Assembly (NCBI GenBank): GCA_030427705.1
Contig: JAUIBR010000023.1
Location: 41,270-105,269, forward strand
Source of the DNA: a bacterium
GTDB lineage: Bacteria; Myxococcota_A; Bradymonadia; Bradymonadales; Bradymonadaceae
DNA: 64,000 nucleotides
Direction of reading: 5' to 3'
Below the pieces are notes generated by a model that worked only from the letters and a program-made list of their open reading frames with translations, did not search any database and was not told where the DNA came from. Below are positions 42,753-51,724 of the stretch, in pieces. Position numbers and translations under genes: made by a program. Each line of letters opens with the position of its first letter. Position 1 is the stretch's first letter.

Positions 42753-44114
42753 TCACAGAACGTACAGCAACAGCAGGATTACCGGGCCGGTAACGATCAT
42801 TAGAAACGCTGTGTAGCCAATGATATCTCGAGCCTTCAGCCCCATGATTCCTAGCAAAGGGAGCGCCCAGAATGGCTGCAACATATTCGTCCAAGCATCG
42901 CCGTAGGCTAGCGCCATGATCACCTTGGTGGGGGATATCCCCATCGTTTCGACCGATTGCAGCATGATCGGGCCTTGCACTGCCCATTGTCCACCACCGC
43001 TTGGCACGAAGAAGTTCACGACGGCCGCGCTGATAAACGTCAAGAGCGGATAGGTGTCTTTGGTAGAGATCTCCACAAACAGTTGTGAGAACTGCTCGAT
43101 CAGCCCGCTCGACTTCAATAACCCAAGAATTCCGAAATAGAACGGGAATTGAAGGATGATACCAGCGCATCCACGCACCCCGTCCGCCACTGCATTCACG
43201 TAGGCAACCGGACTGCGGTGCAGAGCCAGTCCAAGCATCAAGAACAGCAGATTGATCGAATCCAGATTCCACCCAGCAGCGCCCTTCTCTACAAAGAAAC
43301 TGACGAGAAAACCCAGGATTCCGATAGCCATCGCGATGTTCAAGACCGGCGAGTGCTCAAGGAATCGAATCAGCAACGATGCATCTTCGGATGCGGCATC
43401 CTCACAATCGTCTAGCGGTCCGTCGTACGACCGCATGTCCGCCTCGTCCTTCGGCATCAGCATCCAAAAGACCAAGGGAATCAGAACAAGCAGCGTTCCT
43501 GTGACTGTGATGTTTAGCGAGCCAAACAGGGTTTCAGTGACCGGAATCACACCGACGCGTCCTTCGAGGAAGTGCCCAGGTTCGGCGACTTTCAAGGGCG
43601 CGGAGCCACTCAAACCACCATGCCAAACCATGAAGCCAGCGTATCCGGCAGCACCGAGCAAGGGGTAATGAACCGGCGTGCCTTTGCGGGCAAATGCGCG
43701 GCCCATTTCGCGGGCCATAAACGCGCCTGCAATGGCCCCCAATCCCCATTGGATCAATGATGCAAGACAGGCGACAAGTGCCACGACGACGACCGCTGCA
43801 CGGGGAGTGCTCACGATACCCGTCAATAACTCGATCGCCTTTCGTACGGCGCCCGTCATGGCGAGTGCATGCCCGGTGATTAAGACGATGCACATCTGCA
43901 GGGCGAACTTCATCAAGCCCGTGCCGTAGAAGCTGGCGTACCAACCCTCGCCGAGCTTGTTAGCGCTCTCGAGTATGGAGAGATCTGCGAAGTTCTTTCC
44001 AAACCCCAGCCCCAAAACAGCGGTCAAGCCAGTGAGAACAATCGCGAAGATAAACGGGTCGGGGACGAAGCGTTCCGAAAAGCTGCTGAGTTTCGATCCG
44101 ATGGTCGAAATCAT
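42753..44114 (-). CDS. atoE: Short-chain fatty acid transporter AtoE family
   Basis: 453 residues, about 12 membrane helices. Family signatures: SSFSERFVPDPFIFAIVLTG at the N-terminus, FMVWHGGLSGSAPLKVAEPG and FFVPSGGGQWAVQGPIM. Uptake of short-chain fatty acids across the inner membrane. Starts directly after the xseB stop (GAGGAG within xseB serves as RBS); last gene of the crcB-xseAB operon. Confidence 0.9.
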   Translation of the reverse strand: MISTIGSKLSSFSERFVPDPFIFAIVLTGLTAVLGLGFGKNFADLSILESANKLGEGWYASFYGTGLMKFALQMCIVLITGHALAMTGAVRKAIELLTGIVSTPRAAVVVVALVACLASLIQWGLGAIAGAFMAREMGRAFARKGTPVHYPLLGAAGYAGFMVWHGGLSGSAPLKVAEPGHFLEGRVGVIPVTETLFGSLNITVTGTLLVLIPLVFWMLMPKDEADMRSYDGPLDDCEDAASEDASLLIRFLEHSPVLNIAMAIGILGFLVSFFVEKGAAGWNLDSINLLFLMLGLALHRSPVAYVNAVADGVRGCAGIILQFPFYFGILGLLKSSGLIEQFSQLFVEISTKDTYPLLTFISAAVVNFFVPSGGGQWAVQGPIMLQSVETMGISPTKVIMALAYGDAWTNMLQPFWALPLLGIMGLKARDIIGYTAFLMIVTGPVILLLLYVL

Positions 44115-44330
44115 CTACGACTCCTCGGTATTCATCGCGTCGAACACCCTTTGGACCTCGGTCTCGGCATGGCTGATTTTCGCCTTACAAACTGCGATCA
44201 AGTCCGCGGCGCGCGAAACTGCGGCTGCGAGGTCATCGAGATCCACATCGTCAGCGTCAATCTCGCCAAGGATGGTCTCAATCTCCTGCATCGCCTCGCC
44301 AAATTTTGGTTCGTCAGTCGTCTTCGACAC
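44115..44330 (-). CDS. xseB: Exodeoxyribonuclease VII small subunit
   Basis: 71 residues from GTG 44330 (GAGG upstream); longer starts at 44348/44366 add unlikely sequence. Helical FGEAMQEIETILGEID and VDLDDLAAAVSRAADLI typical of XseB, which stabilises the XseA nuclease. Overlaps xseA by 17 bp. Confidence 0.88.
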   Translation of the reverse strand: MSKTTDEPKFGEAMQEIETILGEIDADDVDLDDLAAAVSRAADLIAVCKAKISHAETEVQRVFDAMNTEES

Positions 44331-45843
44331 GTGCCCGCACCTCGCCATCAACCAGCCCGATCTCAATGACCGCGCCAGGTTTTACATCTGTTTTCGAGCG
44401 CAGGACCTTACCCTGCGAGGTCACGATTGCGAAGCCTCGTTCCATGACCCGTTTTGGGTCCCGTCCGTCGAGCTTAACCTCGAGTAATTCTAGGCTCGCC
44501 GCCGCACGCGATAGCGCACCTTTCGCCGCAAAATCCAATGATTGTGTGGCCAGGCCCACACGTTGCGTGGCGCTAGCCGCCTGAGCTGTGCCTCGACGAC
44601 CGATGCGCTCCGCCAGTTCATTGAGCCTGGCATTCGCGTTCTTGATGCCCCGCTCGCCCGCAACTCGGCTTCGCAGCAGCAGAGTATCCAAATGTTGCCG
44701 CTCTCGAACCAGCCGCTCCTGAGACCTTCCAGCAAGGCGTTGGTTCGCATCTAGGAGACGACGTTCACTGTTGGCTGCCCGGTCGACAAGCGCTCGAGCT
44801 GTCGCAGTGGGGGTCTTATGCGATTCACAAATCATGTCCAGCAAGCAAGTGTCTTGTTGATGGCCCACGCCCACCAGCACTTTGACCGGACACATGCATA
44901 CGGCCTGACCGATCGCCATCGTATCGAAGTTGCTGAGGTCCGTTCGCGACCCGCCACCTCGGACCACGGCGACAGCGTCAAATCTGTCCGGATGACGGGC
45001 GACGTAGCGAAACGCAGCGAGGACCGTCGATTCGGTCTGCGCGCCCTGCACTCGTGCGTCGATCGCGGTGACCTGGAACGCGTACGGCGATGACTGAATC
45101 TCATCCAAGAAATCCGCCTGCGCGTCGGATTTGTCTGACGTAATCAACGCGATTCGAAATGGAAGAAACGGCAACTGCTTCTGGCGGTTGAGTTCGGCCA
45201 TACCGTCCGCAACCAACTGCGCGAAGATTCGCTCGCGCTGCAGCTGTTGTGCGCCGATCGTGTAGGTCGGATCGATATCGAGGATATTGAATGAAAGATG
45301 CCCCTTCTTGCTGACTCGAAGCGAGCCCAACATTCGAACGGAAACACCGTCGGCAAAATCGAGCTCAACGCCCGCATCGCGAAGCGTGTTCCACATTCGC
45401 AACCGCGCGTCCCAGAACGATACGGCACTGATCTGTGCGACCACATCATCGTCCCGGCGCTCGACCAATTTGAAGAACGCAGGCTTGAAACGTGCGGCTT
45501 TCCGGTAGTCCGAAAGCTCGGCCACGACCCAAATCGGTTCTTCAAAAAACGCGTCGAGAGCCGCATTCGCAGCGCGGTTAAGCCGCCCCACGGTCCAAGA
45601 CTGCACCTCTTGGTCTGGGCGTTCGGACAGGAAGGCGCGCATCACGGGGCTGTAGCTGAACGACAGGGGCTCCAGGATTGCGAGGCATTCTTCAAGGTCG
45701 TCTGTCGGAATCCACCACTGCTTCCGAGACGGATCGTACTCGCGATTTGGAAGCGACTTCACCACGTCCACGCACTGCGGATCGTAGTTGAACTCGATCC
45801 AAACGCGCTCAAGCTCGATGTCGTAATGAAGTACCCTGGACAT
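44314..45843 (-). CDS. xseA: Exodeoxyribonuclease VII large subunit with N-terminal HARP-like domain
   Basis: 509 residues from ATG 45843. The XseA part (from about residue 80) has the OB domain SWTVGRLNRAANAALDAFF, the catalytic core (IALITSDKSDAQADFLDEI, VVRGGGSRTDL, VGHQQDTCLLD) and long helical coiled segment before the C-terminal GDAV-like tail. Before it, residues about 5-55 (ELERVWIEFNYDPQCVDVVK, then LPNREYDPSRKQWWIP) resemble the HARP domain found in SMARCAL1-type annealing helicases. ExoVII degrades single-stranded DNA. Two bases after crcB; overlaps xseB. Confidence 0.9.
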   Translation of the reverse strand: MSRVLHYDIELERVWIEFNYDPQCVDVVKSLPNREYDPSRKQWWIPTDDLEECLAILEPLSFSYSPVMRAFLSERPDQEVQSWTVGRLNRAANAALDAFFEEPIWVVAELSDYRKAARFKPAFFKLVERRDDDVVAQISAVSFWDARLRMWNTLRDAGVELDFADGVSVRMLGSLRVSKKGHLSFNILDIDPTYTIGAQQLQRERIFAQLVADGMAELNRQKQLPFLPFRIALITSDKSDAQADFLDEIQSSPYAFQVTAIDARVQGAQTESTVLAAFRYVARHPDRFDAVAVVRGGGSRTDLSNFDTMAIGQAVCMCPVKVLVGVGHQQDTCLLDMICESHKTPTATARALVDRAANSERRLLDANQRLAGRSQERLVRERQHLDTLLLRSRVAGERGIKNANARLNELAERIGRRGTAQAASATQRVGLATQSLDFAAKGALSRAAASLELLEVKLDGRDPKRVMERGFAIVTSQGKVLRSKTDVKPGAVIEIGLVDGEVRARVEDD

Positions 45844-45844
45844 G

Positions 45845-46225
45845 TTAACCGTGAATCTTGGCGGCCACGAACCAACCCAGCATGAACGCCAGCAACCCAA
45901 GGATGACTGACCCACCCACGTATGCTGCGGCGATCAATCGTTGCCCCTGCGTCCACAGGTTGAATGTGTCTGCTTCAAATGTTGAGAAGGTCGTGAAGGC
46001 GCCCAACATACCGGTGAAGATCAACGCGCGGGTTTCAGGGGTGCCCCATCCTGTGAATTCGCTGGTCGCGTGTAACGCGCCAAACGCCAAACATCCAAGA
46101 ACGTTCGCGGTCAGAGTCCCCAGATACAGCCGTTCAGGCGCGAACATCAGCGCAAGCTCCCCCACGCCGAATCGAGCAAGCGCGCCGACAGCTCCGCCCA
46201 CCGCGACAAGCAACACCTTTAGCAT
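45845..46225 (-). CDS. crcB: Fluoride exporter CrcB/Fluc
   Basis: 126 residues from ATG 46225 (GGAGAG upstream; longer frame to 46249 is unneeded). Four helices with GGAVGALARFGVG, TLTANVLGCLAFG and the FTTFSTFEAD motif of the double-barrelled fluoride channel. Overlaps the upstream lipoprotein gene's stop (TGATG). No fluoride riboswitch is evident in front of the operon. Confidence 0.92.
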   Translation of the reverse strand: MLKVLLVAVGGAVGALARFGVGELALMFAPERLYLGTLTANVLGCLAFGALHATSEFTGWGTPETRALIFTGMLGAFTTFSTFEADTFNLWTQGQRLIAAAYVGGSVILGLLAFMLGWFVAAKIHG

Positions 46226-46560
46226 CAATTGCTCTCCGCAGGCCGACACACGGATTCACCGCGGTCGAAGCACCGGTCGGTGACACCTGTTCCATCGTCT
46301 AGGACGCACGGAGTACAGACTTCGCCATCGCCGCAATCCATATTGCTTTCGCAATCATCTTCGCAAACGAGCTCAAAACACGTCTGCCCATCCGGACACA
46401 AGATGGTCTCGTCGCACTCGGCCGTTTCAACGCATGAAATAAGGCCGACGGCCACGAACCAAATTGAAAGCGCGACCCATATGCGCCCTTTCGTTGGCGT
46501 CGGAACGGGGTTAACTTGGTCACGAAACACACGAGAGATAGCTGTGCTCCGAATACCCAT
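46225..46560 (-). CDS. Small Cys-rich lipoprotein
   Basis: 111 residues from ATG 46560 (46584 also possible). A long N-region with hydrophobic VALSIWFVAVGLISC gives a lipobox-like ending, followed by a disulfide-rich mature part (ETILCPDGQTCFELVCEDDC, DGEVCTPCVLDDG). Looks like the surface Cys-rich modules common in this lineage. First gene of the crcB-xseA-xseB-atoE run; its 5' end overlaps the divergent sppA start by 17 bp. Confidence 0.65.
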   Translation of the reverse strand: MGIRSTAISRVFRDQVNPVPTPTKGRIWVALSIWFVAVGLISCVETAECDETILCPDGQTCFELVCEDDCESNMDCGDGEVCTPCVLDDGTGVTDRCFDRGESVCRPAESN

Positions 46561-48265
46561 TATTTTGTTCCTGAACTTCTTCACGCTGCTCGGTTACGCA
46601 ATGGATTTGGTGTTCTACCGAATCGCCCGATTGTTTCAGCGCAAGACCCGCTATGTCCAGCTACGATTGAAGTCCTCGTATCCGTTGCTCAGCGCGGAGG
46701 GTTGGGCGAAGCGTTTCAAGCCAAGCACTTCGCTGTTTGAGCTAAAGGACGACCTCGAACGACTTGCAGGCGATCCGGACGTCAAAGGGCTCGTCATCGA
46801 GATTGAACATGCGCAGATGGGTGCATCGTTAGCAAACGAAGTCGGCTCTCTTTTCGATGGCGTGCGAAAATCGGGGAAACACGTGGTCGCGCATTTCGAC
46901 ATGCCGCTCAATCGGGACTACCAGCTGGGGATGCATGCAGACGATGTCCTGATGACACCAGCAGGACGCATGTACACGTTCGCACCGCGGTTTGAGCAGT
47001 ACTTCCTGGCGGGCCTCTTCGAGAAGATCGGTGTCCACGCCCAGTTCGTCCATATCGGAGCATTTAAGGCTGCTGCCAATCGGTTCGTCGAAAAGCGGAT
47101 GCCGTTGCCACACCGTCTGATGATGGAGGAGCTCCACACGGACATGAAGACTTGGATTTCGCAGAATGTCGAAGGTCGGCGCAATGCGGAAGCTGCATCG
47201 CATTGGTCTGACGCTCCGATTGATGCTCGCTTCGCCCGAGCCCACGGCCTTATCGACGGTATCGCATTCCAATCCGATGTGAAGGGGTGGCTTGAGGAAA
47301 AGAATGACGTGAAATCAGGCGATGACGACGATGGGATCGAGATGTTGAAGTTCGACTCCTACATCAAGAGTTCGGCCCCGCCACGCTTGGAACTGCGACC
47401 CATTCGCCGCAAGAAGCAGATCGCGATCGTTGATCTCAGCGGCATCATCATCGCGCCGACAATGGTGTTGAGCACGGGTGGGCCATCCATCGATCCTAGC
47501 GAAGTCGTTCCACTCTTGAAGCGACTCAGAAAGAACCCCCGCGTTTCGGGTGTGCTGCTGCACGTCAACTCTCCCGGCGGAAGCGCACTGTCGAGTGACC
47601 TGATTTGGAAAGCGGTTAACGACCTGAGGTCGAAGAAACCTGTCGTCGCATACTGCTCGGAGGTCGTCGGAAGTGGTGGCTACTACATCGCAGTTGGCGC
47701 CGACGAGATTTATTGCCGGCCACAGTCGATCGTGGGTTCGATCGGCGTCATCGCTGGCAAGTTTGCTGCAGGAAAGGCGCTCGACCCGGTCGGGGTGACT
47801 GTGGATACGGTCGCGGATGACGAGGCATCGACCTTCATGAGCGTTTTCGAACCGCTCGCTCCATCGGCGCTCGACCGTTTGGGTGAGGATTCCCGCGCGT
47901 TCTATCGCCGGTTCCTCAATCGCGTCGGACAAGCGCGACACATTCCGAAACGCCGGCTGCACAGATACGCGCGAGGTCGCGTCTACACCGGTCCTTCTGC
48001 GAAGGAGCGCGGCCTCGTTGATGGGCTCGGTGGCCTTCCGCAAGCGTTGAAGCGTCTACACGAACTCATGGAGTTGGACCCCAAGGACACCACGATGCAG
48101 AGCTATCATCACCGAAAGCAATCGCTTGGCGACATTGTCCGTGGGTCCGCGTTTCAAATGTCTGGTGAGGTTATCGAGGAAGTGGCTCAGGCAAACGACA
48201 TCTACCGGATGTTCCAGCGTGAGCCTGTGTTGGCGATGATGATGCTCAAACCTCCACACCCATAA
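46544..48265 (+). CDS. sppA: Signal peptide peptidase SppA, long (67K) type
   Basis: 573 residues from GTG 46544, chosen for GAGAG six bases upstream and a membrane segment directly after it (IPIILFLNFFTLLGYAMDLV); a longer frame (46229) extends over the neighbouring gene on the other strand. Two homologous domains: catalytic Lys in GAFKAAANRF and catalytic Ser in VVGSGGYYIA, as in E. coli SppA (K209/S409). Degrades released signal peptides at the inner membrane. Confidence 0.9.
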   Translation: MLRIPIILFLNFFTLLGYAMDLVFYRIARLFQRKTRYVQLRLKSSYPLLSAEGWAKRFKPSTSLFELKDDLERLAGDPDVKGLVIEIEHAQMGASLANEVGSLFDGVRKSGKHVVAHFDMPLNRDYQLGMHADDVLMTPAGRMYTFAPRFEQYFLAGLFEKIGVHAQFVHIGAFKAAANRFVEKRMPLPHRLMMEELHTDMKTWISQNVEGRRNAEAASHWSDAPIDARFARAHGLIDGIAFQSDVKGWLEEKNDVKSGDDDDGIEMLKFDSYIKSSAPPRLELRPIRRKKQIAIVDLSGIIIAPTMVLSTGGPSIDPSEVVPLLKRLRKNPRVSGVLLHVNSPGGSALSSDLIWKAVNDLRSKKPVVAYCSEVVGSGGYYIAVGADEIYCRPQSIVGSIGVIAGKFAAGKALDPVGVTVDTVADDEASTFMSVFEPLAPSALDRLGEDSRAFYRRFLNRVGQARHIPKRRLHRYARGRVYTGPSAKERGLVDGLGGLPQALKRLHELMELDPKDTTMQSYHHRKQSLGDIVRGSAFQMSGEVIEEVAQANDIYRMFQREPVLAMMMLKPPHP

Positions 48266-48770
48266 CGATCTTCGCCTCACCCTCTCGGAAATAGTCCACG
48301 AGGCGACCTTCCTCTTCGAACCCATACTTCTCGTAGAAACGTACGGCATCCGCATACTCGGGTAGGTCCGAGGTACTCAGGTACAGCTTCCGTGCACCGA
48401 ACGAGCGCACAGCCCGCTTCACGAAGTGCATGAGCATCGACCCGTATCCCCTACCCCGGAAGAACGGGTTCACGTACGTCCACCCCAACCAATAGATACC
48501 TTGGGCTTCCAAGTCATCGACATAGTAGCCGCTGACTCCGACAGGGCGTTGCTCGTCAGGTTCGATAAGGACGAAGTGTTGTTGTTCGTGGGGGTCAGCG
48601 TCGAAGTCAGCCTGGGTGAAACCCTGTTTTGCCGCCTGATAATCGTCGCTGTCGTGTAGTCGGATGATTCGCAAGACCTCATCAACGTCAGCCGAGGTCA
48701 TCGGCCTAATCTCAGGTCCCGCGTCTCCGAATAGTGATTTGGCGAATGCCTTGAAGTCAGTGATCTTCAC
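48246..48770 (-). CDS. GNAT-family N-acetyltransferase
   Basis: 174 residues, GTG start. Fold markers: EIRPMTSADVDEVLRII at the start, the acetyl-CoA loop FFRGRGYGSMLMHFVKR, and VRFYEKYGFEEEGRL. Substrate unknown. Overlaps grxC (GTGA) upstream and the convergent sppA end by 20 bp, so it is co-transcribed with glutaredoxin. Confidence 0.88.
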   Translation of the reverse strand: MKITDFKAFAKSLFGDAGPEIRPMTSADVDEVLRIIRLHDSDDYQAAKQGFTQADFDADPHEQQHFVLIEPDEQRPVGVSGYYVDDLEAQGIYWLGWTYVNPFFRGRGYGSMLMHFVKRAVRSFGARKLYLSTSDLPEYADAVRFYEKYGFEEEGRLVDYFREGEAKIVMGVEV

Positions 48771-49024
48771 GCACCCAAGAGTTCACCAAGTTGTCCGCTC
48801 TTGTCCAGCGCGACGATATCGGTGTAGCCGCCAACGGATTGCCCGTTGATGAAGATTTGCGGCACTGTGCGACGTCCTCCGGTCATCTCGACAAGCTTCA
48901 CACGCATGTCGGGGTCGTTGGTCACGTCGATTTCTTGAAACTCCACGCCCATGTTCGCGAAGAAGCGTTTCGCCATATCGCAGTATGGGCAGTAAGTGGT
49001 TCGATAGATGAGTACTTCTGACAT
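48767..49024 (-). CDS. grxC: Glutaredoxin
   Basis: 85 residues from ATG 49024 (GGAG upstream). Dithiol active site CPYC (YRTTYCPYCDMAKRF), the cis-Pro motif RTVPQIFINGQSVGG and terminal GELLGA match the GrxC type. Reduces disulfides with glutathione. First gene of the grxC-GNAT pair, downstream of a terminator. Confidence 0.92.
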   Translation of the reverse strand: MSEVLIYRTTYCPYCDMAKRFFANMGVEFQEIDVTNDPDMRVKLVEMTGGRRTVPQIFINGQSVGGYTDIVALDKSGQLGELLGA

Positions 49025-49098
49025 AAGCCACTCCGGTTGATCCACTGTAGAGATTCACAACTTTCGGTGAAGGATTCAATTTCAGTGTTCGAATAACC

Positions 49099-49126
49099 AA
49101 AAAAAAGGCCGCCAAAAAAGGCGGCC
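49099..49126 (-). terminator. Strong Rho-independent terminator
   Basis: GGCCGCC (49107-49113)/GGCGGCC (49120-49126), 6-nt loop, eight T on the minus strand. Ends the GltG-like transcript and separates it from grxC. Confidence 0.9.
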
Positions 49127-49146
49127 TGTCGAAACATGTCTCAAAC

Positions 49147-50511
49147 TTATTCTTCGAGACCCGAGAAGACGAATGGGTAGTTAATCACGCAGATACCGCC
49201 CTTTGGCTTCTCGAAGCGCATGCGCTTGATGACGCGGCTGATGCAACCTTCGACTTTTTTGTTGTTCATCGAGGTGCTGGCAATCGACGACTTCATGACA
49301 GCGCCGTCCAGGCCAACCTGCCACTGAGCCACGATCTTACCGCTAAGCTTCGGATTGGTCTGAAGCTCTTTCTCGAAGCAGTACTTAATGGCGTTCTGCT
49401 TCGCACCGACAACGCGTCGGATGTTTCCTTTGTCGCAGAAGTCACCAATCTTTGGCGTACCACGGCTGACCTTTGGCGTAACTTTGCGGCGCTTCTTCTT
49501 ACCAAGCTTCGCGCCGGTACCTTTACCGCCACCCGTGTCGACCTTACCGAGGCCACCGATCCGGCCGAAGCCTTCACCGCCGCCACCTTTGCCGACACCG
49601 CGCATGCCCATTCCGCCTGCGCCGCGACCGATCTGGAGTTCTCCACCTTCGCCGCTCATGGCAACGTTCATCTTCGCATCGAAACCATCCTGGTTCTGGA
49701 AGATGTTCTTGAGTGGACCTTGTCCGAGAACGTCGGATGAGAGGGCCTTGTTGACACCGATGTTCTTCACATCGATCTCATCAACCATCTCGCCGTCGAC
49801 CTTAGGAATCTTGGACTCTGGAATCTCTTCGTCAGGGTCGCCGAACTTGCCTTCTTCACCGCCGGCTTTCTTGCCGGTTGTGTCTTCTTCAGGCTCTTCG
49901 ACTTCCTCTTCTTCAAGAGGTTCATCGACATCGTCGACCATGAACTTCACGAAGCGGTCGAGGTTTTGCATTTCCTCGAGCTCAGGGTCCACGTCGAACA
50001 TCAGGAACGCGATCATCAAGAAGACGATGTGGACGACTGCGGCGAGGCCGGTCGTACCGAACAAAGGCTTATCGATGCGCGACCAGAAGCCACGACGAGG
50101 AACGGCTGCGCCGCGCTCAATGAGTTGGAAGTAGACGTCAACTTGACCGAGCTCAACGATACCCCAGTCGCCAAAGGCGAGGTCGATTTCGTAGGCTGTG
50201 GCCGAACCATCACCGGTATCGACAGAACCAATTTTGGTCGATTCTTTCGATGCGATGAGGGCGTCTTCTTCATAGTCCTCGTCGTTCACATTGAATGTGC
50301 CGAGGGTTTTGTCCGTAAACCGCATTTTGTATCCACGCTCGGTCCGTTCGAACATCTCGAACGCGGCGGGGATAAAGTTGGATGGGACGACGAAGTTGTT
50401 GTTGTCGTCTTCACCAACGGTAATTACAGGTTCACTCGTTTGGGTAAACGTGCGCTCTTGAAAAACAGTTCCATTCCAAACAAGAGCTACGCGAAGATTG
50501 TGATCACTCAC
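49147..50511 (-). CDS. GltG-like protein: FHA-like N-terminus, membrane segment, AgmX tail
   Basis: 454 residues, GTG start with AAGGAG eight bases upstream. N-terminal ~160 residues look like a degenerate FHA domain (PVITVGEDDNNNFVVPSNFI, YKMRFTDKTLGTFNVNDED). One membrane segment around 174-192 (LAAVVHIVFLMIAFLMFDV), an acidic then Gly/Lys-rich periplasmic region (GRGAGGMGMRGVGKGGGG) and a C-terminal AgmX/PglI domain with paired Cys (IKYCFEKE, VEGCISRVIKRMRF). FHA-TM-TonB-like is the Myxococcus GltG layout. A terminator follows at 49099-49126. Orthology inferred. Confidence 0.85.
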   Translation of the reverse strand: MSDHNLRVALVWNGTVFQERTFTQTSEPVITVGEDDNNNFVVPSNFIPAAFEMFERTERGYKMRFTDKTLGTFNVNDEDYEEDALIASKESTKIGSVDTGDGSATAYEIDLAFGDWGIVELGQVDVYFQLIERGAAVPRRGFWSRIDKPLFGTTGLAAVVHIVFLMIAFLMFDVDPELEEMQNLDRFVKFMVDDVDEPLEEEEVEEPEEDTTGKKAGGEEGKFGDPDEEIPESKIPKVDGEMVDEIDVKNIGVNKALSSDVLGQGPLKNIFQNQDGFDAKMNVAMSGEGGELQIGRGAGGMGMRGVGKGGGGEGFGRIGGLGKVDTGGGKGTGAKLGKKKRRKVTPKVSRGTPKIGDFCDKGNIRRVVGAKQNAIKYCFEKELQTNPKLSGKIVAQWQVGLDGAVMKSSIASTSMNNKKVEGCISRVIKRMRFEKPKGGICVINYPFVFSGLEE

Positions 50512-50731
50512 CAGTTTGCTCCTTCAAACTCGCGGCCAATGGCCTGATACGCGTGCGAAACCGAAATTTTTTGGTGTCGCAGAGCCACCGCAACATACTT
50601 ACCTAGTCCATCTGCGTCAAGCAGGTGGGCGTCTTGATTACATGTGTGTGACCTTTTCGTGATGGCCCAAAAGTCTTGCGTCTCGATCCGTGTTCGCTAC
50701 GTTGCTTCTGAGTCACTCGGTCTACGCACCA

Positions 50732-51724
50732 ATGGACATGTGCATGACAAAAAGGTTCCATTCAGCGTTATTATTGGGGATGTCGATAGTGGTATTCGGC
50801 GTAGTTCCTGCGTTTGCGCAGGATCCGGATGGCGTCCATCGCGAATCAAAAGTGAAGGTTATCAAACCTGCTGACCTCCCCAGCCATGAAGAAAGTGAGA
50901 TTCCACACGTCCTCAAGAATGCCTCGGCTTTGCCCCGTCCTCTGAAACTCGGAGAACTTGTTGCTGCTCGGGACACAGTGGTTGCAAACATGGTTCAGAT
51001 CGTGGCGATCTATCCTCCACCCAACCGATTTCAGCGAACTCGAATCATGGTCGAAGGCCAAGCAGTGTGGCTGTCTGCCGAAGAAGCCGGGAAGCGACCT
51101 GTCTTAATCTCACCATATCATTGGCTAGAGAAAGCCGAGGAAATCTACGCGATCCCCTGGGAGAAGGATCAAATCGACTCAGAAGGCAACCTTCCTATGG
51201 CGAAGCGTACGTCTCACAAGGCTGCGGTGACACACCATTCAGTCAAGCATTTCTACCGCAATCAGCCGGCACGTATCCCGTTGAAGGTCATTTCAGGCGA
51301 CATCCATCGAAATCTGGTCACTTTGGCGCCCGACACTGAAAGCAAACTGAAGACGAAAGCCAAAGCCGATTGGTTTGTGACTCCCGCAAGCGGTTTACGT
51401 TTCTTCAACGTGAAACAGCAATCCGCGACCTTGATATACGCTCTAAGCCCCTTGGTGAGCCCTAATCCTCGACAAACGACGCTTACGGCGACATCTCAAG
51501 CCGAGCTCGTATACTTCCTTGAGTCCGACTTTCCAGGCGCGCTGGGCGCTCCTATCTTCACGCCTGATGGCGCTGTGATCGGGCTGACCTCGATGCCACA
51601 CCCAAAGCGGTCGAGCACCACGCTCGTTATTCCCCCCCTTGCGTTACGCGCTTATGTTGAACGCATTCAGGGTCTGGTGGACCCAAGCCGCGTTTCCAAG
51701 AAAGACGTCAAAGAGAAGCCGTGA
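50732..51724 (+). CDS. Secreted trypsin-fold protein with degenerate active site
   Basis: 330 residues from ATG 50732 (50744 is an alternative, no RBS decides). Signal peptide MTKRFHSALLLGMSIVVFGV...AFA. The body resembles Trypsin_2/DegP domains: VPIYPPP, RPVLISPYHWL, AELVYFLESDFPGALGAPIF and VIGLTSMPHP. Where HtrA-type enzymes have G-x-S-G-x-P the sequence reads FPGALGAPI, i.e. the serine is Leu, so catalysis is unlikely. The stop is overlapped by the tilS GTG (GTGA). Role unknown. Confidence 0.7.
   Translation: MDMCMTKRFHSALLLGMSIVVFGVVPAFAQDPDGVHRESKVKVIKPADLPSHEESEIPHVLKNASALPRPLKLGELVAARDTVVANMVQIVAIYPPPNRFQRTRIMVEGQAVWLSAEEAGKRPVLISPYHWLEKAEEIYAIPWEKDQIDSEGNLPMAKRTSHKAAVTHHSVKHFYRNQPARIPLKVISGDIHRNLVTLAPDTESKLKTKAKADWFVTPASGLRFFNVKQQSATLIYALSPLVSPNPRQTTLTATSQAELVYFLESDFPGALGAPIFTPDGAVIGLTSMPHPKRSSTTLVIPPLALRAYVERIQGLVDPSRVSKKDVKEKP

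Noticed and set aside
46229..46543. N-terminal extension of sppA
   Set aside because: Runs over the divergent lipoprotein gene, is Ser/Thr/Pro/His-rich and unlike SppA; the GTG at 46544 with an RBS and a membrane segment is preferred.
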